Notes: a model not told the origin generated them from the letters alone. A stretch of 64,000 nucleotides of DNA from Pseudoxanthobacter soli DSM 19599 (GCF_900148505.1 NZ_FRXO01000002.1:186001-250000); one strand, 5' to 3'; shown: positions 8,723 to 17,897, counted from the stretch's first letter. Numbers and translations: made by a program.

Positions 8723-10402
8723 TCACAAGGTGTGCCGCTTCAGCGCCGCCTCGCGGATGGCGCCGAGCGTGGTCGCAGGGGTGATCGCGTCTGGATCGAT
8801 GAAGCAATGCAGGATCGACGGCTTGCCGCTTTCGAGAGCGCGCTCGAACGCCGGCGCGAAGTCGGCGGTCGCCGTCACGCGCTCGCCGTGGCCACCGAAG
8901 GCGACAGCGTAGGCGGCGAAATCCGGGTTCTGCAGCCTCGTGCCCGAGACGCGGGCGGGATATTCCCGCTCCTGGTGCATGCGGATGGTGCCGTACATGC
9001 CGTTATCGACCACCACCACGACGATCGGCGCTTGGTACTGCACCGCCGTCGCGAATTCCTGGCCGTTCATCAGGAAGCAGCCGTCGCCGGCGAAGGCGAC
9101 CACGACGCGTTCGGGATGGGCGAGCTTGGCGGCCACCGCCGCCGGCACGCCGTAGCCCATCGAGCCGGAGGTCGGCGCGAGCTGGGTGCCGAAGCTGCGG
9201 TGACGATAGTAGCGGTGCAGCCACGTCGCGTAGTTGCCGGCGCCGTTGGTGAGGATTGCATCCGCCGGCAGCCGCTCGCGCAGCCACGCCACCACGTCGC
9301 CGTACTGGAAGGTGCCCGGCAGGGCCTTCGGCGCATCGGTCCAGGCACGGTAGGCCGCATTCGCCTCGATGGTCGCCGCCGCCCAGCGCGGGGATTCGAC
9401 CGGCTTCATGTCGTCGAGGGCGAATGCGAAATCATCCGGCGTCGCCTGAAGCGCCAGCATCGGCGCGTAGACGCGGCCGAGTTCCTCCGCCCCCGGATGG
9501 ACGTGGACGAGGGCCTGGGAGGGGTTCGGCACATCGACGAGGGTGTAGCCGCCGGTGGAGATCTCCGAAAGCCGGGTTCCGACCACGATCAGGAGATCGG
9601 CCGCCTTGATGCGCGCCGTCAATGCCGGGTTCTGGCCGATGCCGACATCGCCGGCATAGTTCGGATGATCCTGCGGAAAGCGGTCGGCGCGGCGGAAGGT
9701 CGTGCCCACCGGCAGCGCCAGCCGTTCGGCGGCGCGCACCATCGCCGCGACGCCCTCGGCCGTCCAGCGCGTGCCGCCAAGGATGACGAACGGGTTTTCC
9801 GCCTTCGCCAGCATATCCGAGAAATGGGTGAGGTCGGGCCGGGCGGGTGCTGCCGGCTCGATGCGCGGCACATCGGCGACGGCGGCGGTCTCCACCAGCA
9901 TGTCCTCCGGCAGGGCCACCACGACGGGGCCGGGCCGGCCCTGCATGGCCACGCGGAAGGCGCGGGCGACGAGTTCCGGTACGCGGGCGGCGCTGTCGAT
10001 CTCCACCACCCATTTCGCCATAGAGCCGAACACGGCGCGGTAATCGAGTTCCTGGAACGCCTCGCGGCCGATCATGCCGCGCTCGACCTGACCGACGAAC
10101 AGAATCATCGGCGTCGAATCCTGCGCCGCGATGTGAACGCCGTGGCTGGCATTGGTGGCGCCCGGACCGCGGGTGACGAAGCAGATGCCGGGGCGCCCGG
10201 TGAGCTTGCCCGCCGCCTCCGCCATCATCGCCGCGCCGCCCTCGTTGCGGCAGATCACGACGTCGATCGCCGCATCGTGCAGCGCATCGAGCACGGCGAG
10301 ATAGCTTTCACCGGGAACGCAGGTGACGCGCTCGACGCCCTGGGCCAGCAGTTGGTCGACCAGAATGCGGCCGCCGGTGCGGGGATGGAACGCGTTCATC
10401 AT
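8723..10402 (-). CDS. Thiamine-pyrophosphate-dependent enzyme, acetolactate synthase-like
   Basis: The 559-residue protein has the three domains of the TPP oxidase/decarboxylase superfamily. The N-terminal PYR domain has the catalytic Glu in CRNEGGAAMMAEA at about residue 55. A central Rossmann domain follows. The C-terminal PP domain carries the GDGCFLMNGQEF and VVDNGMYGTIRMHQ cofactor motif. Two adjacent ATGs (10402, 10399) follow GAGGGAGTTC; the second is better spaced. No regulatory subunit gene is nearby and the operon is catabolic, so a biosynthetic acetolactate synthase is unlikely. Decarboxylation of a 2-oxo acid such as 2-oxoadipate is a reasonable hypothesis. Confidence 0.85.
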   Translation of the reverse strand: MMNAFHPRTGGRILVDQLLAQGVERVTCVPGESYLAVLDALHDAAIDVVICRNEGGAAMMAEAAGKLTGRPGICFVTRGPGATNASHGVHIAAQDSTPMILFVGQVERGMIGREAFQELDYRAVFGSMAKWVVEIDSAARVPELVARAFRVAMQGRPGPVVVALPEDMLVETAAVADVPRIEPAAPARPDLTHFSDMLAKAENPFVILGGTRWTAEGVAAMVRAAERLALPVGTTFRRADRFPQDHPNYAGDVGIGQNPALTARIKAADLLIVVGTRLSEISTGGYTLVDVPNPSQALVHVHPGAEELGRVYAPMLALQATPDDFAFALDDMKPVESPRWAAATIEANAAYRAWTDAPKALPGTFQYGDVVAWLRERLPADAILTNGAGNYATWLHRYYRHRSFGTQLAPTSGSMGYGVPAAVAAKLAHPERVVVAFAGDGCFLMNGQEFATAVQYQAPIVVVVVDNGMYGTIRMHQEREYPARVSGTRLQNPDFAAYAVAFGGHGERVTATADFAPAFERALESGKPSILHCFIDPDAITPATTLGAIREAALKRHTL

Positions 10403-10441
10403 GAACTCCCTCTGGTTGCTCCAGCCGCACCGGACCGGATG

Positions 10442-11662
10442 TCAGTCCTGTGCCGCCGGTTCGGGAACCGTGGCGGTGTCGGCCCCGAGCGCCGGGCTCG
10501 CCTGCGCCGCGACCATGCGCCGGCCGTCGAGCACGATGGGGCTCGCGACCGAGGGCACCGAGCCGCCGGCGGCCTCGGCATCCGCGAGATCGAGCCTCAG
10601 CCCGCGATGCACGACCTGGGGATCGGCGAACACCTCGCCGACCGAATTGATGGGACCTGCCGGCACGCCGACCGCTTCGAGGCTCGCGAGCAGCGTATCG
10701 CGGGCGAACGTGCGCGTGAGACCGGCGAGGATGTCCACCAGAACCGCGCGGTTGGTCACCCGGTCGGGATTGGTGCGATAGGCCGGATCCTTCGCCAGTT
10801 CGGGCCGGCCGAGCACGGCGGCGAAGCGGGCGAACTGTCCGTCGTTGCCGACCGCGACGACGAGGTGGCCGTCCGAGGCGGGGAAGACCTGATAAGGAAC
10901 GATATTGGGATGGGCGTTGCCCATGCGCCGCGGCGACCTGCCGGAGACGAGATAGTTCATCGCCTGATTGGCGAGCACCGAGACCTGGACATCCATCAGC
11001 GCCATGTCGAGATGGCCGCCCTCGCCGGTCAGATCGCGGCGGCGCAGGGCGGCGAGGATGCCGACGACCGAATAGACCCCGGTGAACACATCGGTGAAGG
11101 CGACGCCGATCTTCTGCGGCTCGCCGTCCGGCTCGCCGGTCAGGTCCATGATACCGCCCATGGCCTGGATCATGAAGTCGTAGCCGGCGCGGGCCGCATA
11201 AGGCCCGTCCTGGCCGAAGCCGGTGATCGAGCAATAGACCAGCCGCGGGTTGACGGCGCGGAGCGCGGCATAGTCGAGCCCATATTTCTTCAGCCCGCCG
11301 ACCTTGAAGTTCTCGATGACGACATCGCAGCCGGCGGCGAGGGCGCGCACCTGCGCCTGCCCCTCCTCCGTCTCGAAATCGATGGCGACCGAGCGCTTGC
11401 CGCGGTTGCAGGCATGGAAATAGGCGGCACCGAGAGAGCCGCCGTCCGCCGCCGCGACGAAGGGCGGGCCCCAGCCGCGGGTATCGTCGCCGACGCCCGG
11501 CCGCTCGACCTTGATGACCTCGGCGCCGAGATCGGCGAGAAGCTGCCCCGCCCACGGGCCGGCAAGGATGCGGGCGAGTTCGAGCACGCGGATGCCGGCG
11601 AGTGGCAGCGGGGCTTCGCCCTGGCCACTCTCGCCCACGGCTGCCTGCGGATGGTCCGCCAT
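10442..11662 (-). CDS. CaiB/BaiF family (class III) CoA transferase
   Basis: The 406-residue protein opens with the family N-terminus PLAGIRVLELARILAGPW and ADLGAEVIKVERPGVGDDTR. This family moves CoA between acyl groups through an aspartyl-CoA intermediate; the fold is an interlocked dimer. It lies 26 bases downstream of the glutaryl-CoA dehydrogenase gene. That placement matches genes that activate glutarate with succinyl-CoA, as the mammalian SUGCT relative does, so glutarate is the likely acceptor. ATG 11662 follows GGGGGAGGGCGCG. Confidence 0.9.
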   Translation of the reverse strand: MADHPQAAVGESGQGEAPLPLAGIRVLELARILAGPWAGQLLADLGAEVIKVERPGVGDDTRGWGPPFVAAADGGSLGAAYFHACNRGKRSVAIDFETEEGQAQVRALAAGCDVVIENFKVGGLKKYGLDYAALRAVNPRLVYCSITGFGQDGPYAARAGYDFMIQAMGGIMDLTGEPDGEPQKIGVAFTDVFTGVYSVVGILAALRRRDLTGEGGHLDMALMDVQVSVLANQAMNYLVSGRSPRRMGNAHPNIVPYQVFPASDGHLVVAVGNDGQFARFAAVLGRPELAKDPAYRTNPDRVTNRAVLVDILAGLTRTFARDTLLASLEAVGVPAGPINSVGEVFADPQVVHRGLRLDLADAEAAGGSVPSVASPIVLDGRRMVAAQASPALGADTATVPEPAAQD

Positions 11663-11688
11663 CGCGCCCTCCCCCGCCCGGCCCGTGC

Positions 11689-12882
11689 TCAGAAGAAGGC
11701 CTGGAGCCCGGTCTGGGCGCGGCCGAGGATCAGGGCGTGGATGTCGTGAGTGCCCTCATAGGTGTTCACCGTCTCCAGATTGATCATGTGCCGGATGACG
11801 TGGAACTCCTCGGAGATGCCGTTGCCGCCGTGCATGTCGCGGGCCATGCGGGCGATATCGAGCGCCTTGCCGCAATTGTTGCGCTTGATCAGCGAGATCG
11901 TCTCCGGGGCGAGCTTGCCTTCATCAAACAGCCGGCCAGCCCGCAGCGCGGCCTGAAGGCCGAGCGCGATCTCGGTCTGCATGTCGGCGAGCTTCTTCTG
12001 CACGAGCTGGGTCTGCGCCAGCGGCCGGCCGAACTGCTTGCGGTCGAGCACATAGGTGCGGGCGCGGTGCCAGCAATCCTCCGCCGCGCCCATGGCGCCC
12101 CAGGCGATACCGTAGCGCGCGCGGTTGAGGCAGCCGAACGGCCCCTTGAGGCCGGAGACGCCGGGCAGCAGCGCCTCTTCGCCGACCACCACGCCGTCCA
12201 TCACGATCTCGCCGGTGATGGAGGCACGCAGCGACAGCTTGCCGCCGATCTTCGGCGCGGAGAGGCCCTTCAGGCCCTTGTCGAGGACGAAGCCGCGAAT
12301 GGCGCCGTCGTGGGCCTCCGACTTCGCCCACACCACGAACACGTCGGCGACCGGGGCGTTGGAGATCCACATCTTGGTGCCGGTGAGGCGATAGCCGTCG
12401 GCGACCTTCTCGGCCCGGGTGCGCATCCCGCCGGGATCGGAGCCGGCATCGGGCTCGGTCAGGCCGAAGCAGCCGACGAAATCGCCTGAGGCGAGCTTCG
12501 GCAGGTACTTGCGGCGCTGGTCTTCCGAGCCATAGGCGTAGATCGGGTGCATCACGAGCGAGGACTGCACGCTCATCGCCGAGCGGTAGCCGGAATCGAC
12601 CCGCTCGACCTCGCGCGCGACCAGGCCGTAGGCGACGTAGCTCGCGCCCGCGCCGCCATATTCCTCAGGAATGGTGGGGCCGAGCAGACCGAGCTCGCCC
12701 ATCTCCGACAGGATCTCGCGGTCGAACCGCTCCTGTTCGTAGGCGGAGACGACGCGCGGCAGCAGCTTTTCCTGGGCGTAGGCCCGTGCCGCATCCCGCA
12801 CCAGCCGCTCGTCTTCCTCGAGCTGCTCCTCGATCAGGAACGGATCGGTCCAGTCGAACGCGCCCATCTCATTTCCGGCCAT
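11689..12882 (-). CDS. gcdH: Glutaryl-CoA dehydrogenase
   Basis: A 397-residue acyl-CoA dehydrogenase. It fits the glutaryl-CoA branch, which oxidises and decarboxylates glutaryl-CoA to crotonyl-CoA. Visible motifs are [19 protein letters not shown] (FAD and substrate loop), [18 protein letters not shown] and the C-terminal [18 protein letters not shown]. The catalytic Glu is in YEG at about residue 376. The start ATG 12882 follows GGGAGGAAACATC. It sits between the CoA transferase and the aldehyde dehydrogenase, defining the operon as a glutarate route. Confidence 0.93.
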   Translation of the reverse strand: MAGNEMGAFDWTDPFLIEEQLEEDERLVRDAARAYAQEKLLPRVVSAYEQERFDREILSEMGELGLLGPTIPEEYGGAGASYVAYGLVAREVERVDSGYRSAMSVQSSLVMHPIYAYGSEDQRRKYLPKLASGDFVGCFGLTEPDAGSDPGGMRTRAEKVADGYRLTGTKMWISNAPVADVFVVWAKSEAHDGAIRGFVLDKGLKGLSAPKIGGKLSLRASITGEIVMDGVVVGEEALLPGVSGLKGPFGCLNRARYGIAWGAMGAAEDCWHRARTYVLDRKQFGRPLAQTQLVQKKLADMQTEIALGLQAALRAGRLFDEGKLAPETISLIKRNNCGKALDIARMARDMHGGNGISEEFHVIRHMINLETVNTYEGTHDIHALILGRAQTGLQAFF

Positions 12883-12933
12883 GATGTTTCCTCCCCCTTG
12901 TCCTTCCGGCCCCGATTCCCGGCGCCCCGCGCT

Positions 12934-14481
12934 TCAGCCGATGTCGAAGGTGACGCCCTGGGCGAGCGGCAGGCTGGTGCCGTAATTGACGGTGTTGGTG
13001 GCGCGGCGCATGTAGGCCTTCCAGGCATCCGAGCCCGCCTCGCGGCCGCCGCCGGTTTCCTTCTCGCCGCCGAACGCGCCGCCGATCTCGGCGCCGGACG
13101 GGCCGATATTGACGTTGGCGATGCCGCAATCGGACCCCTCGGCGGACAGGAAGCGCTCCGCCTCGCGCAGGTTCAGCGAGAACAGCGAGGACGACAGCCC
13201 CTGCGGCACGCCGTTATTGAGGGCGATGGCGTCCTCGAAGTCGCTGTAGCGCAGCACGTAGAGGATCGGGGAGAAAGTCTCCTCCACAACCGGGCCGGTC
13301 TGGGCCGGCATCTCCACCAGTGCCGGGCGGACATAGAAGCTCGCGAGCCCGTCGCCGACCGCGATGCGCTCGCCGCCGGTGACCTCGCCGCCCTCGGCGC
13401 GGGCGGCATCGAGCGCGCGCTCGTGGGCGAGATAGGCGGCTTCGTCGATCAGCGGGCCGACCAGCGTGGCGGCCTCGCGCGGATCGCCCACGCTCACCGA
13501 ACGGTAGGCGGCCTTCAGGCGCGGCACCAGCGTGTCGTAGATGTCGTCGTGGACGATCAGGCGGCGCAGCGACGTGCAGCGCTGGCCGGCGGTGCCCATG
13601 GCGGCGAACGCCACCGCGCGCACGGTGATGTCGATATCCGCCGAAGGCGAGACGATGGCGGCATTGTTGCCGCCGAGTTCGAGGATGGCGCGGGCGAACC
13701 GGCCGGCAAGCCGCGGCCCGACCGCGCGCCCCATGGCAGTGGAGCCGGTGGCGGAGACGAGCGGCACAAGGGGATGGTCGACCAGAGCCTCGCCGACCCC
13801 GCGGCCGCCGATCAGCACCGCGTGGAGGCCCTTCGGCACGTCGCCGAACCGGGCCGCGGCGCGCTCGAACAGCGCGGCGACGGCGAGCGCGGTCAGGGGC
13901 GTCTTCTCCGACGGCTTCCACACCACCGCGTCGCCGCAGACGAAGGCGAGCGCTGCGTTCCACGACCACACCGCGACGGGAAAGTTGAAGGCGGTGACGA
14001 CGCCGACCACGCCGAGCGGATGCCAGGTCTCGGCCATGCGATGGCCCGGGCGCTCGGTGGCGATGGTGAGGCCGTAAAGCTGGCGCGACAGGCCGACGGC
14101 GAAATCGCAGATGTCGATCATCTCCTGGACCTCGCCGAGGCCCTCGGAGCCGATCTTGCCGGCCTCGATGGTGACGAGACGGCCTAGGTCGGTCTTGGCG
14201 GCGCGCAGTTCCTCTCCCAGCAGGCGGATGAGTTCGCCGCGCCGCGGCGCGGGCACCTTGCGCCAGGCGAGGAAGGCGGTATGCGCCTCCGCCACCAGAT
14301 GGGCGGCGCCTTCGGGGGTCGCCTCGCGCAGCCGCGCGATCTCCTCGCCGGTGATCGGGGAGCGGACGGGCAGCGTGCCGCCGGAGAGTTCCGCAGCGGG
14401 CACGCCGAGCCGGCCGAGGATCGCCGTGACTTCACCCTGCAGCGCGCCGGCGGTTCCAGCGCTGATGGTTTCGACGGTCAT
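12934..14481 (-). CDS. amaB: Antiquitin-type aldehyde dehydrogenase (2-aminoadipate semialdehyde / piperideine-6-carboxylate dehydrogenase)
   Basis: The 515-residue NAD-dependent dehydrogenase belongs to the ALDH7 (antiquitin) branch. That branch is recognised by AETWHPLGVVGVVTAFNFPV and NAALAFVCGDAVVWKPSEKT. The catalytic Cys is in AAMGTAGQRCTSLRRL at about residue 305, and the general-base Glu is in ILELGGNNAAI. Members convert 2-aminoadipate 6-semialdehyde to 2-aminoadipate in lysine breakdown. ATG 14481 follows AAGGAAGGATCGGTC; an in-frame GTG eight codons upstream is less likely. It is the promoter-proximal gene of the glutarate cluster, with a LysR box upstream. The symbol follows Pseudomonas usage. 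Confidence 0.88.
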   Translation of the reverse strand: MTVETISAGTAGALQGEVTAILGRLGVPAAELSGGTLPVRSPITGEEIARLREATPEGAAHLVAEAHTAFLAWRKVPAPRRGELIRLLGEELRAAKTDLGRLVTIEAGKIGSEGLGEVQEMIDICDFAVGLSRQLYGLTIATERPGHRMAETWHPLGVVGVVTAFNFPVAVWSWNAALAFVCGDAVVWKPSEKTPLTALAVAALFERAAARFGDVPKGLHAVLIGGRGVGEALVDHPLVPLVSATGSTAMGRAVGPRLAGRFARAILELGGNNAAIVSPSADIDITVRAVAFAAMGTAGQRCTSLRRLIVHDDIYDTLVPRLKAAYRSVSVGDPREAATLVGPLIDEAAYLAHERALDAARAEGGEVTGGERIAVGDGLASFYVRPALVEMPAQTGPVVEETFSPILYVLRYSDFEDAIALNNGVPQGLSSSLFSLNLREAERFLSAEGSDCGIANVNIGPSGAEIGGAFGGEKETGGGREAGSDAWKAYMRRATNTVNYGTSLPLAQGVTFDIG

Positions 14482-14558
14482 GACCGATCCTTCCTTGTGC
14501 TCCACATCAGCGGCTATAGGTCCGCCGCTTGCGGCGCGTAAAGCGATATGTTGTCAAA

Positions 14559-14583
14559 AGGTCATGAGCTTTCGTAATGACCT
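14559..14583. promoter_or_regulatory. LysR box AGGTCAT-N11-ATGACCT
   Basis: A perfect 7-base inverted repeat with an 11-base spacer, giving the exact T-N11-A layout recognised by LysR-type regulators. It lies between the divergent aldehyde dehydrogenase (start 14481) and lysR (start 14717) genes. On the minus strand a TTGACA (14557 to 14552) follows directly, where a LysR activator would contact polymerase. Confidence 0.75.
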
Positions 14584-14716
14584 AAGGGGCGCGGTCCGCG
14601 CGGCGCTTGCCGCCCCGGGCGTCACCGCCGCAGGATCGATGCGAAAGCCGCAGATTCGAAGGCAGAGGGCGGACGCGCCGCGCAACGAGGGAAACCGTGG
14701 GAGCGGGACTGGAACC

Positions 14717-15625
14717 ATGAGCCGGGTACGCCTGCCGTCCGTCGGCGCGCTGACCGCCTTCGAGGCCGCCGCGCGCCACGGCAGCTTTTCACGCGCCGCC
14801 ACCGAACTCAACCTGACCCAGGGCGCCATCAGCCGGCAGATCCGCCAGATCGAGGACATGACCGGCGTGACGCTGTTCGAGCGCGTGCGCCAGCGGGTGG
14901 TGCTGACCGATGCCGGCCGGCTCTATTTCAACGACGTCTCGCGCCTGCTGCATGAACTGTCCGAGGCGACCCATCGCGTGACGGCCTTTGCCGGCGGCGA
15001 CGGCACGTTGAACCTTGCGGTGCTGCCGACCTTTGCGACGCGCTGGCTGATGCCGCGGATGCCGGAGTTCCTCGAGCGGCATCCCGGCGCCACAATCAAC
15101 TTCACCGTCCGCATCGCCCCGTTCGACCTCGTCGCCGAGCCCTTCGACGCCGTCATCCACTATGGCGAGCCGGAATGGCCCGGCGCGATCTGCGAGCCGC
15201 TGATGCGGGAGGAGATGGTGCCGGTCGCCGGCTCCGGCTTCCGCACGCGCCACGGTATCGCCGCGCCGTCCGATCTCGCGGGCCTGACGCTTCTCCACCA
15301 GAGCACGCGGCCGACCGCCTGGAGCGACTGGTTCGAGGCGGCCGGGCTGCCGACCGCGAACGCCTGGCGTGGCCCGCGCTTCGAGCAGTTCTCCATGATC
15401 GCGCAGGCCGCCGCCGCTGGCCTCGGGGTGGCGCTGGTGCCGCGCTTCCTGGTGGAGGAGGAACTGGAGGGTGGCCGGCTGGAGATCCTGTTCGACCGGC
15501 CGCTGTTCACCGACAAGGCCTATTTCGTGGTCTATCTCGAGCAGAAGGCCGGCTCATCCCTTGTGCGCGCCTTCACCCGGTGGATACGGGCGAAGGCAAA
15601 TCCCGTCGGGATCGAACCGACCTGA
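14717..15625 (+). CDS. LysR family transcriptional regulator (GcvA-like)
   Basis: A 302-residue regulator of the GcvA/AmpR-like subgroup. The DNA-binding domain at residues 5-65 includes LTAFEAAARHGSFSRAATEL and LTQGAISRQIRQIED. The type-2 periplasmic-binding-like effector domain begins near LNLAVLPTFATRWLMPR. ATG 14717 lies after GGGACTGGAACC. It is divergent from the glutarate operon and probably controls it through the box at 14559-14583. The last residues NPVGIEPT and the stop codon are encoded by a copy of the dispersed palindromic repeat, so the C-terminus may have been altered by its insertion. Confidence 0.92.
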   Translation: MSRVRLPSVGALTAFEAAARHGSFSRAATELNLTQGAISRQIRQIEDMTGVTLFERVRQRVVLTDAGRLYFNDVSRLLHELSEATHRVTAFAGGDGTLNLAVLPTFATRWLMPRMPEFLERHPGATINFTVRIAPFDLVAEPFDAVIHYGEPEWPGAICEPLMREEMVPVAGSGFRTRHGIAAPSDLAGLTLLHQSTRPTAWSDWFEAAGLPTANAWRGPRFEQFSMIAQAAAAGLGVALVPRFLVEEELEGGRLEILFDRPLFTDKAYFVVYLEQKAGSSLVRAFTRWIRAKANPVGIEPT

Positions 15626-15634
15626 ACGACAAGG
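15600..15634. repeat. Copy of the dispersed palindromic repeat overlapping the lysR stop codon
   Basis: ATCCCGT-CGG-GATCGAACCGA-CCTGAACGACAAG closely follows the copies at 8630-8678 (read on the minus strand) and 43804-43848. Only the left arm (CGG for TCA) and one base of the right arm differ. The TGA stop of lysR at 15623-15625 lies inside it. Confidence 0.7.
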
Positions 15635-15732
15635 ACAGGGTCAACATCTGAAGCCGGGCGGCCCTCACGTCGATCGGGCGATTCCATCCGGCCGCAAGGC
15701 GCTCCGGGGCCGGCAGCGAATGAAGGCGGCGG

Positions 15733-17139
15733 CTATCCCCGCAGCGCCGCGGCGGCGGGCTGGCGATAGGCAAGGAAGGCCGGCACAAGGGCGATCAGCG
15801 CGGCGACGGCGAGAAGGAGCAGCGCAAACATCCCATCTTGCGGCTCGAATTCGACGGGGAGCACGATACCGCTGCGGCTCGTCATCACCGAGGCGATGAC
15901 GCGGGCGGCGGCGTAGCCGAGGCCGAAGCCGAGCGCCACGCCGACACCGACCAGCACGAGAATCTCGCACCAGACCAACGCGAAGATCGAGGATCGCGGG
16001 GCGCCGAGCGCCCTGAGCGCGCCGATCTCGCGGCGGCGCTGGGAAAGATGCACCACGGTGACCAGCACGACGGCGGCCGCCACGAGCGCTTCCGTGCCCA
16101 TCGCGATCAAGGTCAGGACCAGACGGGCATCGCCGAGGGTGGCGTAAAGCCGCGTGAGGACCTCCGCCGGGAAGACACCCACCGTGCCGTTGCCGCGATA
16201 TTCCCCGCGCAGCCGATAGGCGTCGGCGATGGAGGCCGCCTTGACGATGATCGCCGGGACGCCCGGCATATCGGCCGACCACGGCGGGCCGATATGGTCG
16301 AACACCGGCAGCGCCCCGTGCCCCTCCGCATGAGCGCCCTCGGCGGGCTCGCGGTCGTGATCGGCATCGTGTTCGTCGGGATGGGCGTGGGCGGAACCGG
16401 CGGTGCCGGCTTCCTCGTGATCGTGGTCGGCCTCCGCCTCATGATCGTGGTCGGCCTCCGCCTCGTGATCGTGGTCCGCGTCCGCACCCTCGTGGTGATC
16501 GTCGTCGCCGTCCTCGTGGTGATGGTGACCAAGGCCGTGAATCGCCCATACGCCCTCGATCGGCACCAGGATCGCCCGGTCCCACGGCGTGCCGGTGCGC
16601 GCCATGCGGCCGACGACGGTGTAGGCGAGTTCGGTGTGGGTGTGGCCGGCCTCGCCGACGAGCCCGTGCATCGGCTTGACGGTATCGCCCATGGCGAGCG
16701 GGACGGCGGCCCCGACCACGGCTTCGCTCATGGCCGCGAAATCGCGGCCCTCGGTGAGGGCCGCCCGGCCCCCGTCGGTGACGAACGCGGTCGTGGTGCC
16801 GACAACGGGCATGCCTTCGAAGCTGTCGCCGAAGCCGATCGGCGCCGCCCAGGCGACGCGCGGATCGGCCGCGAGCTTCGCGAGAACCGCCCCCGGCATC
16901 AGCGGGAGCGGTGATGGTTGCAGGAACACGGCCGACAGCACGAGCTGGGTTTCGCTGCCCGCGGCACCGACGACGAGGTCGAACCGATCCGCGGCCCGGG
17001 CGCTGCCGAGGCGCAGGGCGCGCTCCTGCAACGTCACGGTCACGCCGAGAGCAGTGGCGAAGCCGATCAGAAGGACGATGACGAGCGACCCGACCCAGAG
17101 ACGCTTGAGATCGGCGAGGACGAGACGGATCGGGATCAC
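15733..17139 (-). CDS. FtsX/MacB-type ABC permease with His/Asp/Glu-rich extracytoplasmic loop
   Basis: A 468-residue permease. One membrane helix (about residues 17-37) is followed by a large periplasmic MacB_PCD-like region and three C-terminal helices (about 345-370, 395-420, 440-465) with LVTVVHLSQRRREIGALRALGA, the usual FtsX cytoplasmic loop. Residues 201-282 are an inserted segment rich in His, Asp and Glu, including HHHHED and repeated HDHEAEAD, suited to binding Zn, Cu or Ni. The GTG start overlaps the ATPase stop by four bases (GTGA). This family acts by extracting or releasing lipids, peptides or metals at the membrane rather than as a classical importer. Confidence 0.85.
   Translation of the reverse strand: MIPIRLVLADLKRLWVGSLVIVLLIGFATALGVTVTLQERALRLGSARAADRFDLVVGAAGSETQLVLSAVFLQPSPLPLMPGAVLAKLAADPRVAWAAPIGFGDSFEGMPVVGTTTAFVTDGGRAALTEGRDFAAMSEAVVGAAVPLAMGDTVKPMHGLVGEAGHTHTELAYTVVGRMARTGTPWDRAILVPIEGVWAIHGLGHHHHEDGDDDHHEGADADHDHEAEADHDHEAEADHDHEEAGTAGSAHAHPDEHDADHDREPAEGAHAEGHGALPVFDHIGPPWSADMPGVPAIIVKAASIADAYRLRGEYRGNGTVGVFPAEVLTRLYATLGDARLVLTLIAMGTEALVAAAVVLVTVVHLSQRRREIGALRALGAPRSSIFALVWCEILVLVGVGVALGFGLGYAAARVIASVMTSRSGIVLPVEFEPQDGMFALLLLAVAALIALVPAFLAYRQPAAAALRG
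16413..16484 (-). repeat. Three 24-bp tandem repeats encoding HDHEAEAD units
   Basis: The units 16413-16436, 16437-16460 and 16461-16484 differ at only a few bases, and each encodes one eight-residue metal-ligand motif in the FtsX-like permease. High DNA-level identity indicates recent in-frame expansion. Confidence 0.8.
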
Positions 17140-17897
17140 GCGCCGGACCCCACATCGCTCGACGCGAACGCCATCGAGGGCGAGCCCCCCTCGCCCGTCG
17201 CGCCTTCGCGCATCACCGGGCCATCGGCGACGATGCGTCCCGCCTTGAGGCGCACCTGCCGGTCCAGTCGGGCGACCAACCGGTCGTCGTGGGTGACGGC
17301 GACCAGCGTCGCGCCTTCCTTGCGGCTGAGTTCGGTCAGGAGTTCGCCGACAACCGCGCCCGCCTCGGCATCAAGGCTCGCGGTGGGCTCGTCGGCGACG
17401 ATGATCCCGGGGCGTTTGAGGAGGGCGCGGGCGACCGCCACGCGCTGCATCTCGCCGCGCGACAGCGTCTCCACAGACTGGGCCGGGCGGGCGATGCCGA
17501 CATGGGCGAGGAGATCGAGCGCCCGCGCCTTCATCGACGCATCGACCGAAAGGCGGCGGAAGCGCGCCGGCAGCAGCACGTTCTCGACCGCGCTGAGGCC
17601 GGGGAACAGATGAAAGTCCTGCATGACGAGGCCCACATTCGCCGCGCGCCAGGCATCCCGCGCCGCCTCGGAGCGGCGCGCGAGATCCTCGCCGGCCCAC
17701 ATCACCCGGCCCCGGTTCGGCCGCTCGAGACCGGTCACCACGTTGATGAGGGTCGACTTGCCGGACCCGGACGGGCCAGTGACCGCCACCGCCTCGCCGG
17801 GCGTGATCGCGAGGCGCGCGATCTCAAGCACCGGGGCGGCGAGACCGGGAAACGAAACCGAGATGTCGTCGAGCACGAGACCGGGCATCGCGATCAC
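17136..17897 (-). CDS. ABC transporter ATP-binding protein (LolD/MacB/FtsE type)
   Basis: A 253-residue single ABC domain with Walker A GPSGSGKSTLI, signature LSRGEMQRVAVARAL and Walker B GIIVADEPTASLD. It is the partner of the FtsX-type permease downstream, with stop and start overlapping. The GTG at 17897 overlaps the upstream stop (GTGA), and an ATG three codons later (MPGLVLDD) is an alternative. The family powers outward or membrane-extraction reactions rather than solute import. The short 220-230 residue core is complete. Confidence 0.92.
   Translation of the reverse strand: MIAMPGLVLDDISVSFPGLAAPVLEIARLAITPGEAVAVTGPSGSGKSTLINVVTGLERPNRGRVMWAGEDLARRSEAARDAWRAANVGLVMQDFHLFPGLSAVENVLLPARFRRLSVDASMKARALDLLAHVGIARPAQSVETLSRGEMQRVAVARALLKRPGIIVADEPTASLDAEAGAVVGELLTELSRKEGATLVAVTHDDRLVARLDRQVRLKAGRIVADGPVMREGATGEGGSPSMAFASSDVGSGA

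Noticed and set aside
8723-10402. Biosynthetic acetolactate synthase ilvB
   Set aside because: No ilvH/ilvN small subunit or other branched-chain gene is adjacent; the operon is catabolic.
8732-11749. 1005-codon plus-strand open frame
   Set aside because: It is fully antisense to the TPP enzyme and CoA transferase genes and shows the Arg/Gly/Asp/His composition of shadow frames.
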